Positions 35,160 through 45,061 of a DNA stretch of 64,000 bases are shown here, piece by piece (the stretch's first letter is position 1; the number at the start of each line of letters is the position of its first letter). The stretch comes from Mesostigma viride (Eukaryota > Streptophyta > Mesostigmatophyceae > Mesostigmatales > Mesostigmataceae). The position numbers and the translations under genes are program-made. The stretch spans positions 37,281 to 101,280 of the forward strand of contig RPFO01001541.1 of the NCBI GenBank assembly GCA_009746045.1, in the 5' to 3' direction. The notes below the pieces were generated by a model. It worked only from the letters and a program-made list of their open reading frames with translations. It had not been told where the DNA came from and made no database searches.

Positions 35160-35410
35160 TTTTCTTTGCGCCAACGGCCGTTGGAACCTGCAAATTAGGG
35201 TTTGATTTTCTTTGCGCCAACGGCCGTTGGCAGCTGGAAAGTTGGGTGTGATTCGCCACGTGGCACTATGGATGTAATCAATAAATGCATAATAAAAATT
35301 TTTTTCGTGCATTTTTCGTGCGCCAACGGCCGTTGGAGGCTGGAAAATGGTGTGATTTTCGTGCGAGTAATAAATCATTCTTGTTGTTTCAAGCCAACGG
35401 CCGTTGACGG
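35160..35410. repeat. Four palindromes in short intergenic region
   Basis: CCAACGGCCGTTGG near 35,169, 35,217, 35,323 and a variant ending TTGACGG near 35,395. The first two are 48 bp apart with the same flanks as the 46-bp arrays (gattttctttgcg / aacctgcaaattagggt), so this looks like a nascent array. Confidence 0.85.
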
Positions 35411-35446
35411 TGAGAAATGTGTATCAAACGGTGTTGGTGGTCGCAG

Positions 35447-36229
35447 ATGGCGGTCAAATGCACGGTTGCGTGGTGCCAGGAAGCGAGAGCAGGAGGGGAT
35501 GACTTGTGCGTGCGTCATGTCAGCGTGCGAACGGGAATGGCAGGGAGGGTGAAGGATTTGTTTGCAAAAAAGGGGGGGTGTATCGCCCGGGATTGCCAGC
35601 TTCCATTCGGGACGGATTGCATGCCTTTTTGTGATGGACACGCCAAGTTGTCAGGGGAGTTGCAAGAGGTGATCAAAGGAGGCTTGTTGTTTGTGCATGG
35701 CGAGTCCAGTGCTGGTGAAGGACCTCTTGTCCTGAGTTTTGAGGTGGACAGTGCTGGAAGTCTGGAAAGAATGGCGGTCAGGTCGCGGGAATGGATGTTG
35801 AATCACCCTGACTTTGACTCGTATGCCTACTGCCAAGGTTTCGGGGACGCCGTTTTTACATGGATGCTGTGCTCGGAGGATGACGTGCATGCGATTGTTT
35901 CGCATGACGACTTGGATATCGCAGGCGCCATGGGCGCAGACCTGTTGTTGTATTTCATGATTGGATGGGGTTGCGGATTTTTGGAAGGTGATTGGTGGGT
36001 CCCGCACCTCGCAAGGCTTACTTTTGCGGTCGGCGAATTGCCTGTACCTGTTGAAGTCTCAAAAACTCGTGTGGAGATGGCTGCCGTTCTGGCATCGGGG
36101 GTTAAGCGCCAAGCCCGATTTGCCATGACCGTTGTTGCTGATGCTGAGGGGGAGGAAATTGAAAAGGTCGTGGAAAGGGTCGTCCTGGCCTCTGCTTTGG
36201 TGGAGAGAGCAAGGAATGCATGCGACTAG
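35447..36229 (+). CDS. CCCH-motif protein, 260 aa
   Basis: The ATG immediately follows gtcgcag (35,440-35,446). The N-terminus carries two Cys/His motifs: C5-x4-C10-x10-C21-x2-H24 and, further on, C-x4-C-x11-C-x2-H (CIARDCQLPF then PFCDGH). Equivalent motifs occur in the next genes at 36,840 and 37,638, so the three look like tandem paralogues with a zinc-binding head. The remaining 190 residues contain a hydrophobic Trp-rich part (ADLLLYFMIGWGCGFLEGDW) and a C-terminal helix rich in Val/Glu. A run of seven G (35,571-35,577) lies in frame without a break. Function unknown; zinc binding is inferred from residue spacing. Confidence 0.7.
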   Translation: MAVKCTVAWCQEARAGGDDLCVRHVSVRTGMAGRVKDLFAKKGGCIARDCQLPFGTDCMPFCDGHAKLSGELQEVIKGGLLFVHGESSAGEGPLVLSFEVDSAGSLERMAVRSREWMLNHPDFDSYAYCQGFGDAVFTWMLCSEDDVHAIVSHDDLDIAGAMGADLLLYFMIGWGCGFLEGDWWVPHLARLTFAVGELPVPVEVSKTRVEMAAVLASGVKRQARFAMTVVADAEGEEIEKVVERVVLASALVERARNACD

Positions 36230-36241
36230 GTGTTTTTGGTC

Positions 36242-36255
36242 GCCAACGGCCGTTG
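36242..36255. repeat. Palindrome between 35,447 and 36,301 genes
   Basis: CCAACGGCCGTTGG, 12 bp after the stop of the upstream gene and about 45 bp before the next ATG, followed by acttgcaaaat. Confidence 0.85.
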
Positions 36256-36300
36256 GACTTGCAAAATGTCCTGTGAGCTGAGTCCGTTTCTTAACTTGCC

Positions 36301-36645
36301 ATGGACGTCGGTTGTGCAGGGGCAGGGTGTAGGATGGAGTGCGGAAAAGAAGGAAAGGAAGGGGGGGAGACTACAAAGGAAAACCTGATAGAGATTGTGG
36401 AGGCCGAACTGGAAGACCTGCCCGATCTGGTTCTCGAAGAGGACGGGCAATTGCACGCTGAACGTCTTGATGGCGTGGGCATGATGATGTCGGAGGTTGA
36501 TGGGTATGGTGGAATTGCTAAAGGTGTATTGCGTAAATTGAGGCGTGAGGAGGATGTGGGGACTCCGGCTCATGTTTTGGTCAGTTTTATGAACGACAAT
36601 TGGGGTCGAATGCAACCCACTAAAGATGGGGAGGATGTTGACTAG
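36301..36645 (+). CDS. Small acidic Cys-containing protein, 114 aa
   Basis: ATG at 36,301 (ttgccATGGACG). The N-terminus CAGAGCRMEC has three closely spaced Cys, followed by a strongly acidic body (EIVEAELEDLPDLVLEEDGQ). It shares with the 26,450 product a small size and acidic nature but no clear alignment. It is preceded by a palindrome and followed by AATAAA-like aataaagaag at about 36,679. No domain recognised. Confidence 0.5.
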   Translation: MDVGCAGAGCRMECGKEGKEGGETTKENLIEIVEAELEDLPDLVLEEDGQLHAERLDGVGMMMSEVDGYGGIAKGVLRKLRREEDVGTPAHVLVSFMNDNWGRMQPTKDGEDVD

Positions 36646-36738
36646 AATGTGATTTTAGGATGAATGTAAATTTATTTAATAAAGAAGAATCATTTGGAAA
36701 AAATCGCCTGATGGTGTCAAGTTTTGTGCGTCTAAGGC

Positions 36739-36785
36739 CAACGGCCGTTGGGATGTGTGGAATTTAACAGGGCCAACGGCCGTTG
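36739..36785. repeat. Palindrome pair upstream of the 36,840 gene
   Basis: CCAACGGCCGTTGG at about 36,739 and CCAACGGCCGTTGA at about 36,772, the second about 55 bp upstream of the ATG. Confidence 0.85.
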
Positions 36786-36839
36786 ACCCTGCTGAATGCG
36801 TGCGTTTGCGGGTGGTGTAAAAAATATCGATGTGCACAG

Positions 36840-37313
36840 ATGGACCCCATTCGATGCGAACATCCGGATTGTCAATGGGAAGGAATGCCGACGGACAGCG
36901 AGTGGTTCTGTCCCAAGCATTCTGACGTATGGGGGGCGTTGTTTGCCGAAATCGAGAGCGGGCTGATGACGATTGACCGTCACATCGTGACGAAAAAGTG
37001 GAAGCCTTGGCCCAACAACATGGTTTTGGTCTTGTACTATGTTGACAAGAAGCCTCGATTCATGCTGCGTGATGCAGAGTGGGTGATAGAGGAGGTGGGA
37101 CAGATGCGACCTGGAGAGGGGATAGGCGGAGAGGACAAGCCGCCAAGGCATGTGTGGGCTTACATGGGAGACCATCCCGACTGTCCAACGGCCAAAGTGT
37201 GGCATGATATGGGAAGGGACCTGGCCACGGAGTCCGCGTATGAGTGCGCGCGACTCGTGACAGCGCTCTTGAAGGGGGAGGTGAAAGACCTGATGCGCAA
37301 GGGGGGTTGGTAG
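36840..37313 (+). CDS. CCCH-motif protein, 157 aa
   Basis: The ATG follows gtgcacag directly. It begins MDPIRCEHPDCQWEG and continues to WFCPKH, giving C-x4-C-x12-C-x2-H, the same head motif as the 35,447 and 37,638 products. The middle contains WKPWPNNMVLVLYYVDKK and HVWAYMGDHPDCP. A phrase inside the gene (tccaacggccaaag, 37,187-37,200) is a half-match to the palindrome. Function unknown. The longer open frame from 36,783 adds a non-AUG extension through the palindrome and is not preferred. Confidence 0.7.
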   Translation: MDPIRCEHPDCQWEGMPTDSEWFCPKHSDVWGALFAEIESGLMTIDRHIVTKKWKPWPNNMVLVLYYVDKKPRFMLRDAEWVIEEVGQMRPGEGIGGEDKPPRHVWAYMGDHPDCPTAKVWHDMGRDLATESAYECARLVTALLKGEVKDLMRKGGW

Positions 37314-37625
37314 AGCAGATTAGACAGCAGATTAGACGTGTGTGTGATTTTGATGAGGAGATTGATGAGAAGCCGGCAAAGAGGGGCAGGATGGACAGAA
37401 TTGCTCAGTAAGAAAGAGAGGGAGAAAATATGATTTGATTAATCTGATGCGTGTAATTGAAACTAATTTATTTTGTCTCATAAAACTTCTTTGAACGGAC
37501 CTTCTTTGAACCAACAATTATTGCACAAAAAGACTAGATTGAGAATTGTGTGAGAAAGACGCCAGAGGGGGTTCTGACGGTGCTCATTGCCCCTGTTATA
37601 CAATGGCTGCTGTATGGGACTCATG
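37314..37625. other. Intergenic, no palindrome
   Basis: An AT-rich spacer with a short degenerate stretch. Unlike the other spacers of this gene series, no CCAACGGCCGTTGG is present. Confidence 0.6.
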
Positions 37626-37637
37626 GCAATTGCGCAG

Positions 37638-38424
37638 ATGGCAACGAAATGCAAAATCTGTACGGAGCCCGTAAGGGTCGAGGGACTGTGCGCGGAACAT
37701 TACAAGTTCCTACAAGCGCACGACCTCGAGTACCAACATGCCAAGGATCCATACGGGGGGTGTGGATTTCTTAGATGTGATAGACCACTGGAGGGATTGG
37801 ATGTGTATTGCAAGACACATCTACCTTTTGCCGAGAAGTTGGAGGACGTGTGCGCTCGTGGGATCGCATACGTAGCAAGTTTGCAGATGTTGATGGGGAA
37901 GACCGGAATGACACGCTCGGTCCTCCACTTCACGGCAACGCACACTGGGGAACGGAAAGTTGAGCTGGTGCGCCTCGACAGGCAGCACTCGAGATTTTGG
38001 AGAGGGGGACAGCGCGTACGGGTTTGCTCATGGGCTTAACGTTACCATGGGGGATTCCTTGCAGGGTGTGGCGCGTGAATGCGCGTACACCTTGATGACG
38101 AATAATGGATTTGTGGAAGCACAAAGACTGCACAAGGATATTTTGGAGGCTCTTCTTGCCGCAGAGCCGGTGGGACTGCCGACGCTCCCGAGGCCTGAGG
38201 AGCGGGACCGTTTGATCAGGATGGTGGTGAAGGCGGATATAGATGCAGATGTGGAGGCCGCAAAGGCGAAGGCAGAGGAAGCGCGTCGTGCAAAGGAGGA
38301 ATCGGATCAAGAACTGTTGGAGAAGATGCAGAGCTCCAACAAAATTTTGCATCGTTTGGGGATGGCGGACGTCGGTTATGAATGCGAGTCCGGGAAGGGG
38401 AAGAAACAAAAGAGGAAAAGATAA
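37638..38424 (+). CDS. CCCH-motif protein with C-terminal coiled coil, frame change
   Basis: The ATG follows attgcgcag. The head has two motifs: KCKICTEPVR..GLCAEH (C-x2-C-x9-C-x2-H) and CGFLRCDRPL..VYCKTH (C-x4-C-x10-C-x2-H). The first frame ends at 38,039. The continuation is in the frame covering 37,960-38,424, changing near five G (38,006-38,010); here the sign is opposite to the other G-run breaks. The tail has a heptad-like, Ala/Glu/Lys-rich helix (AAKAKAEEARRAKEESDQEL) and a basic end (GKGKKQKRKR), a possible nuclear signal. Upstream in-frame ATGs exist, but the GCAG-adjacent ATG matches the neighbours. Confidence 0.6.
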
Positions 38425-38663
38425 TAATGGGAATGGTCGCCCACTGTTCTTGTCACAGAAATGCTTTTGTTAATGCTGGCGAACTTGGGACGGTCGTCCG
38501 TATTTCAACATTTCCTTGCCTTTAAAATTGATTGATGGGTAAATAATAATACTGAGCAAGCCTTACATTTTATGTGTCTGTCGTCATACAATTTCGTTAT
38601 TGTTTCAACCCTTGCAACGAGGTTTTTCTTGTCCCATGCATGCAAGTCTCAACCTTGGTGTCA

Positions 38664-39085
38664 TGGAACTGCTTGTCTTTGCATATTACAACCCATTAAT
38701 GCTCGGTTTGCATCATCATGTTCCACCAAGGGAATAAATGAAGTAGCTATTGAAGCTTGCGTTAGAGAAATCCCCAAATAATCGACTTCTTCTGCTTTAC
38801 TACTAAATTCTGGTTTATATCGCACAGGAACATAATTATTTTCAACACTAGAGTAACAAGAAAGTAATAAATATTCTGGGGCGAATTTAAATTGATCTTG
38901 TTGATCTGGAGGTATAAAAATAGGTATTTCACTTTTAATTACTTGATTTTTTTGTAATGTATAAAAAGGACAGGAAAACATATTCATTTACTTTACTATG
39001 CGTAGCTAAAGATCCAATTAAACCGGTATTAGGCCCTTCTGGCGTTTGTATAGGACCATAATGACTAGGTATGTATATCATGTAA
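38664..39085 (-). pseudogene. rpoB: Nuclear insertion of plastid rpoB fragment
   Basis: On the minus strand [20 protein letters not shown] and [11 protein letters not shown] are read first. After a frameshift, [28 protein letters not shown] and [20 protein letters not shown] follow. These are core motifs of the beta subunit of plastid-encoded RNA polymerase. The similarity stops abruptly at both ends and the sequence is locally AT-rich compared with its neighbours. It contains a frameshift near 38,985-38,995 and lacks almost all of the gene, so it is a dead nuclear plastid insert. It shows that the organism has, or had, a plastid. Confidence 0.93.
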
Positions 39086-39229
39086 CGTGCGTGTTTGCAA
39101 GTTGGCCGTTGACACTCTACGACGGAGCCAATTTTCGGAAGAACCTGCCTCATTTATGAATGCATCGACTGTGTGCATAAATTGTGATCATTGAATTGAA
39201 CAAAAAAATTCTCTTATTGCCCCAATCAT

Positions 39230-39590
39230 GGCTATTCTCTTAATGCCCTATCATGGCTATTTGTTTGTGTATGTTTTGCCCATGTTATTACATTAATGGC
39301 ATGATGTTGTGGATTGCTCTATCTATGATGGTTGTTCGTTTGTGTATGCTTTGCCCATGTTGTTACAGTAATGGCATGATGTTGTGGATTGCTAGCTCAA
39401 TCTATGATGGTTGTTCGTTTGTGTATGCTTTGCCCATGTTGTTACAGTAATGGCATAATGTTGTGGATTGCTAGCTCAATCTATGATGGTTGTTCGTTTG
39501 TGTATGCTTTGCCCATGTTGTTACAGTAATGGCATGATTTTCTGGATTGCTCAACCTATGAGGGTTGTTCGTTTGTGTATGTTTTGCGCG
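39230..39590 (+). repeat. About 80-bp tandem repeat
   Basis: Four to five units containing ttgtttgtgtatgctttgcc, catgttgttacagtaatggc and atgttgtggattgct. The last copy diverges before cgcgcag|atcac. Confidence 0.9.
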
Positions 39591-39600
39591 CAGATCACAA

Positions 39601-39806
39601 TGGATTGCACCATCTGCCGCAACAAGCGAAGCCCCCTTACTGGTTCCAAGATCTTATCCTACTCGATGCCAAGCAGGCTGGCGAAGGGTATCCCAGTACG
39701 TACTTTGAAACTTGATGCCGCAAAACAACTACAACTTCGTTTTAACCCTTTAGCCGTTTTGAGTGATATTTACAGCGGACATTACATTTTTGTTGCTACG
39801 GGATGA
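39601..39806 (+). CDS. Possible short exon/ORF with CxxC, 68 aa
   Basis: ATG at 39,601 is preceded by gcgcagatcaca. The product begins MDCTICRNK and has a basic middle and hydrophobic end. The preceding GCAG resembles the start context of the gene series. No homology recognised; the upstream in-frame part is repeat-derived. Could be a spurious ORF. Confidence 0.3.
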
Positions 39807-39809
39807 GAA

Positions 39810-40260
39810 TTGAGCTTTGTAATGCTAGCAGGTGTCACCAACCAAACTGTCCGCTATTTGTAGTGGGCATTTATTGTTAGAGCTTGCAGCTGGGTCCCTG
39901 CTCCTCCACATGCAACCTTGGTGTTCATGAGCCCTTTACTAGCTTCCTTTCTGTCAGGGGGTGCTATATTTGGCACCCATAGGACATTGCAATATGACCA
40001 ATGACATGACCCCCAAGGTGGTGAATATATGTGTGTGCTTGTGTCCTATAATGGACCATAACTAACTATTAGGTTGGTTTGTGGACATTATCATGGAAAG
40101 TGACCATTGCCCGGTTTTTATAGCGGGCAGTTGGACACGGTTTTAAGGGTTGACCTATTAGCTTTGTCAGGTGTGTGTGCTGCACCGCACCGCTTGCTAA
40201 CATATTCGGCGGATTTCTTCTTTGTCGTCTGCGTGTCACAGCGTGCTTGTACGCACAACC
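39810..40260. other. No feature recognised
   Basis: Ordinary mixed-composition DNA between the small ORF and the proline-rich exon. Possible acceptors for that exon are ctttgtcag (about 40,170) and gtgtcacag (about 40,240). Confidence 0.4.
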
Positions 40261-40541
40261 ACCCGCGTTCCCCTCCGCCGGCGCCCCCGCCGCCGGGCTC
40301 TCCGCCGCCACCGGTGTTGCCCCCTCCCGCCGCCGGCCCTTCCGCGCCGTCGGAAGCTGCAGCGGCAGCACAGCAAATGCCCCCTCCCCCCGCACCATCG
40401 TCGGGGCAAGAGGCGCGCGGCGCTCATGCAGCAAAGGCGGCGAAGGAGCGGAGGAAATCGGCGGCTTCTGGGTCATCGGGTTCCGATGCCGCGACGGCAG
40501 CAACTGGAAAAGCAACCCACCAGACACTGCCAGCTGCCCGG
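40241..40541 (+). CDS. Large multi-exon gene, proline-rich exon (first recognised)
   Basis: The frame reads [17 protein letters not shown], then an Ala/Pro-rich part and [20 protein letters not shown], ending TLPAAR at donor cccgg|gtaggt (40,541/40,542). The phase is 0, matching the acceptor at 45,857/45,858 exactly. There is no in-frame ATG at the 5' side, so this is an internal exon or the start lies upstream; the left border given here is an acceptor-like cacag. Low-complexity Pro/Ala/Ser composition suggests a disordered N-terminal region. The exon call rests on the splice phase and codon-like composition. Confidence 0.5.
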
Positions 40542-40577
40542 GTAGGTGTTACGCACAAAGATGTGATTTTCTTGCGC

Positions 40578-43500
40578 CATCCTTGTCCTTGTCCTTGTCC
40601 TTGTCCTTGTCCTTGTCCTTGTCCTTGTCCTTGTCCTTGTCCTTGTCCTTGTCCTTGTCCTTGTCCTTGTCCTTGTCCTTGTCCTTGTCCTTGTCCTTGT
40701 CCAGCCTTGTCCTTGTCCTTGTCCTTGTCCTTGTGCCAGCCTTGTCCTTGTCCTTGTCCTTGTCCTTGTCCTTGTCCTTGTCCTTGTCCTTGTCCTTGTC
40801 CTTGTCCTTGTCCTTGTCCTTGTCCTTGTCCTTGTCCTTGTCCTTGTCCTTGTCCTTGTCCTTGTCCTTGTCCTTGTCCTTGTCCTTGTCCTTGTCCTTG
40901 TCCTTGTCCTTGTCCTTGTCCTTGTCCTTGTCCTTGTCCTTGTCCTTGTCCTTGTCCTTGTCCTTGTCCTTGTCCTTGTCCTTGTCCTTGTCCTTGTCCT
41001 TGTCCTTGTCCTTGTCCTTGTCCTTGTCCTTGTCCTTGTCCTTGTCCTTGTCCTTGTCCTTGTCCTTGTCCTTGTCCTTGTCCTTGTCCTTGTCCTTGTC
41101 CTTGTCCTTGTCCTTGTCCTTGTCCTTGTCCTTGTCCTTGTCCTTGTCCTTGTCCTTGTCCTTGTCCTTGTCCTTGTCCTTGTCCTTGTCCTTGTCCTTG
41201 TCCTTGTCCTTGTCCTTGTCCTTGTCCTTGTCCTTGTCCTTGTCCTTGTCCTTGTCCTTGTCCTTGTCCTTGTCCTTGTCCTTGTCCTTGTCCTTGTCCT
41301 TGTCCTTGTCCTTGTCCTTGTCCTTGTCCTTGTCCTTGTCCTTGTCCTTGTCCTTGTCCTTGTCCTTGTCCTTGTCCTTGTCCTTGTCCTTGTCCTTGTC
41401 CTTGTCCTTGTCCTTGTCCTTGTCCTTGTCCTTGTCCTTGTCCTTGTCCTTGTCCTTGTCCTTGTCCTTGTCCTTGTCCTTGTCCTTGTCCTTGTCCTTG
41501 TCCTTGTCCTTGTCCTTGTCCTTGTCCTTGTCCTTGTCCTTGTCCTTGTCCTTGTCCTTGTCCTTGTCCTTGTCCTTGTCCTTGTCCTTGTCCTTGTCCT
41601 TGTCCTTGTCCTTGTCCTTGTCCTTGTCCTTGTCCTTGTCCTTGTCCTTGTCCTTGTCCTTGTCCTTGTCCTTGTCCTTGTCCTTGTCCTTGTCCTTGTC
41701 CTTGTCCTTGTCCTTGTCCTTGTCCTTGTCCTTGTCCTTGTCCTTGTCCTTGTCCTTGTCCTTGTCCTTGTCCTTGTCCTTGTCCTTGTCCTTGTCCTTG
41801 TCCTTGTCCTTGTCCTTGTCCTTGTCCTTGTCCTTGTCCTTGTCCTTGTCCTTGTCCTTGTCCTTGTCCTTGTCCTTGTCCTTGTCCTTGTCCTTGTCCT
41901 TGTCCTTGTCCTTGTCCTTGTCCTTGTCCTTGTCCTTGTCCTTGTCCTTGTCCTTGTCCTTGTCCTTGTCCTTGTCCTTGTCCTTGTCCTTGTCCTTGTC
42001 CTTGTCCTTGTCCTTGTCCTTGTCCTTGTCCTTGTCCTTGTCCTTGTCCTTGTCCTTGTCCTTGTCCTTGTCCTTGTCCTTGTCCTTGTCCTTGTCCTTG
42101 TCCTTGTCCTTGTCCTTGTCCTTGTCCTTGTCCTTGTCCTTGTCCTTGTCCTTGTCCTTGTCCTTGTCCTTGTCCTTGTCCTTGTCCTTGTCCTTGTCCT
42201 TGTCCTTGTCCTTGTCCTTGTCCTTGTCCTTGTCCTTGTCCTTGTCCTTGTCCTTGTCCTTGTCCTTGTCCTTGTCCTTGTCCTTGTCCTTGTCCTTGTC
42301 CTTGTCCTTGTCCTTGTCCTTGTCCTTGTCCTTGTCCTTGTCCTTGTCCTTGTCCTTGTCCTTGTCCTTGTCCTTGTCCTTGTCCTTGTCCTTGTCCTTG
42401 TCCTTGTCCTTGTCCTTGTCCTTGTCCTTGTCCTTGTCCTTGTCCTTGTCCTTGTCCTTGTCCTTGTCCTTGTCCTTGTCCTTGTCCTTGTCCTTGTCCT
42501 TGTCCTTGTCCTTGTCCTTGTCCTTGTCCTTGTCCTTGTCCTTGTCCTTGTCCTTGTCCTTGTCCTTGTCCTTGTCCTTGTCCTTGTCCTTGTCCTTGTC
42601 CTTGTCCTTGTCCTTGTCCTTGTCCTTGTCCTTGTCCTTGTCCTTGTCCTTGTCCTTGTCCTTGTCCTTGTCCTTGTCCTTGTCCTTGTCCTTGTCCTTG
42701 TCCTTGTCCTTGTCCTTGTCCTTGTCCTTGTCCTTGTCCTTGTCCTTGTCCTTGTCCTTGTCCTTGTCCTTGTCCTTGTCCTTGTCCTTGTCCTTGTCCT
42801 TGTCCTTGTCCTTGTCCTTGTCCTTGTCCTTGTCCTTGTCCTTGTCCTTGTCCTTGTCCTTGTCCTTGTCCTTGTCCTTGTCCTTGTCCTTGTCCTTGTC
42901 CTTGTCCTTGTCCTTGTCCTTGTCCTTGTCCTTGTCCTTGTCCTTGTCCTTGTCCTTGTCCTTGTCCTTGTCCTTGTCCTTGTCCTTGTCCTTGTCCTTG
43001 TCCTTGTCCTTGTCCTTGTCCTTGTCCTTGTCCTTGTCCTTGTCCTTGTCCTTGTCCTTGTCCTTGTCCTTGTCCTTGTCCTTGTCCTTGTCCTTGTCCT
43101 TGTCCTTGTCCTTGTCCTTGTCCTTGTCCTTGTCCTTGTCCTTGTCCTTGTCCTTGTCCTTGTCCTTGTCCTTGTCCTTGTCCTTGTCCTTGTCCTTGTC
43201 CTTGTCCTTGTCCTTGTCCTTGTCCTTGTCCTTGTCCTTGTCCTTGTCCTTGTCCTTGTCCTTGTCCTTGTCCTTGTCCTTGTCCTTGTCCTTGTCCTTG
43301 TCCTTGTCCTTGTCCTTGTCCTTGTCCTTGTCCTTGTCCTTGTCCTTGTCCTTGTCCTTGTCCTTGTCCTTGTCCTTGTCCTTGTCCTTGTCCTTGTCCT
43401 TGTCCTTGTCCTTGTCCTTGTCCTTGTCCTTGTCCTTGTCCTTGTCCTTGTCCTTGTCCTTGTCCTTGTCCTTGTCCTTGTCCTTGTCCTTGTCCTTGTC

Positions 43501-45056
43501 CTTGTCCTTGTCCTTGTCCTTGTCCTTGTCCTTGTCCTTGTCCTTGTCCTTGTCCTTGTCCTTGTCCTTGTCCTTGTCCTTGTCCTTGTCCTTGTCCTTG
43601 TCCTTGTCCTTGTCCTTGTCCTTGTCCTTGTCCTTGTCCTTGTCCTTGTCCTTGTCCTTGTCCTTGTCCTTGTCCTTGTCCTTGTCCTTGTCCTTGTCCT
43701 TGTCCTTGTCCTTGTCCTTGTCCTTGTCCTTGTCCTTGTCCTTGTCCTTGTCCTTGTCCTTGTCCTTGTCCTTGTCCTTGTCCTTGTCCTTGTCCTTGTC
43801 CTTGTCCTTGTCCTTGTCCTTGTCCTTGTCCTTGTCCTTGTCCTTGTCCTTGTCCTTGTCCTTGTCCTTGTCCTTGTCCTTGTCCTTGTCCTTGTCCTTG
43901 TCCTTGTCCTTGTCCTTGTCCTTGTCCTTGTCCTTGTCCTTGTCCTTGTCCTTGTCCTTGTCCTTGTCCTTGTCCTTGTCCTTGTCCTTGTCCTTGTCCT
44001 TGTCCTTGTCCTTGTCCTTGTCCTTGTCCTTGTCCTTGTCCTTGTCCTTGTCCTTGTCCTTGTCCTTGTCCTTGTCCTTGTCCTTGTCCTTGTCCTTGTC
44101 CTTGTCCTTGTCCTTGTCCTTGTCCTTGTCCTTGTCCTTGTCCTTGTCCTTGTCCTTGTCCTTGTCCTTGTCCTTGTCCTTGTCCTTGTCCTTGTCCTTG
44201 TCCTTGTCCTTGTCCTTGTCCTTGTCCTTGTCCTTGTCCTTGTCCTTGTCCTTGTCCTTGTCCTTGTCCTTGTCCTTGTCCTTGTCCTTGTCCTTGTCCT
44301 TGTCCTTGTCCTTGTCCTTGTCCTTGTCCTTGTCCTTGTCCTTGTCCTTGTCCTTGTCCTTGTCCTTGTCCTTGTCCTTGTCCTTGTCCTTGTCCTTGTC
44401 CTTGTCCTTGTCCTTGTCCTTGTCCTTGTCCTTGTCCTTGTCCTTGTCCTTGTCCTTGTCCTTGTCCTTGTCCTTGTCCTTGTCCTTGTCCTTGTCCTTG
44501 TCCTTGTCCTTGTCCTTGTCCTTGTCCTTGTCCTTGTCCTTGTCCTTGTCCTTGTCCTTGTCCTTGTCCTTGTCCTTGTCCTTGTCCTTGTCCTTGTCCT
44601 TGTCCTTGTCCTTGTCCTTGTCCTTGTCCTTGTCCTTGTCCTTGTCCTTGTCCTTGTCCTTGTCCTTGTCCTTGTCCTTGTCCTTGTCCTTGTCCTTGTC
44701 CTTGTCCTTGTCCTTGTCCTTGTCCTTGTCCTTGTCCTTGTCCTTGTCCTTGTCCTTGTCCTTGTCCTTGTCCTTGTCCTTGTCCTTGTCCTTGTCCTTG
44801 TCCTTGTCCTTGTCCTTGTCCTTGTCCTTGTCCTTGTCCTTGTCCTTGTCCTTGTCCTTGTCCTTGTCCTTGTCCTTGTCCTTGTCCTTGTCCTTGTCCT
44901 TGTCCTTGTCCTTGTCCTTGTCCTTGTCCTTGTCCTTGTCCTTGTCCTTGTCCTTGTCCTTGTCCTTGTCCTTGTCCTTGTCCTTGTCCTTGTCCTTGTC
45001 CTTGTCCTTGTCCTTGTCCTTGTCCTTGTCCTTGTCCTTGTCCTTGTCCTTGTCCT
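40578..45056 (+). repeat. 4.5-kb (CCTTGT)n hexanucleotide tract inside an intron
   Basis: About 745 copies of CCTTGT with two small interruptions (ccag near 40,700 and 40,736). It lies within the intron 40,542-45,857. The left flank is gtgattttcttgcgcc and the right flank gattttcttgcgccaacggc, so the tract is inserted precisely at the border of a palindrome repeat unit. All reading frames are open on both strands (Pro-Cys, Leu-Ser, Leu-Val; Gly-Gln and others), which explains ORFs over 1,600 codons. Length in the assembly should be treated as approximate. Confidence 0.97.
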
Positions 45057-45061
45057 TTTCT

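Noticed and set aside
38664-39153. Functional plastid rpoB and the window as plastid DNA
   Set aside because: Only about 420 bp of the gene, with a frameshift and abrupt borders inside nuclear repeats.
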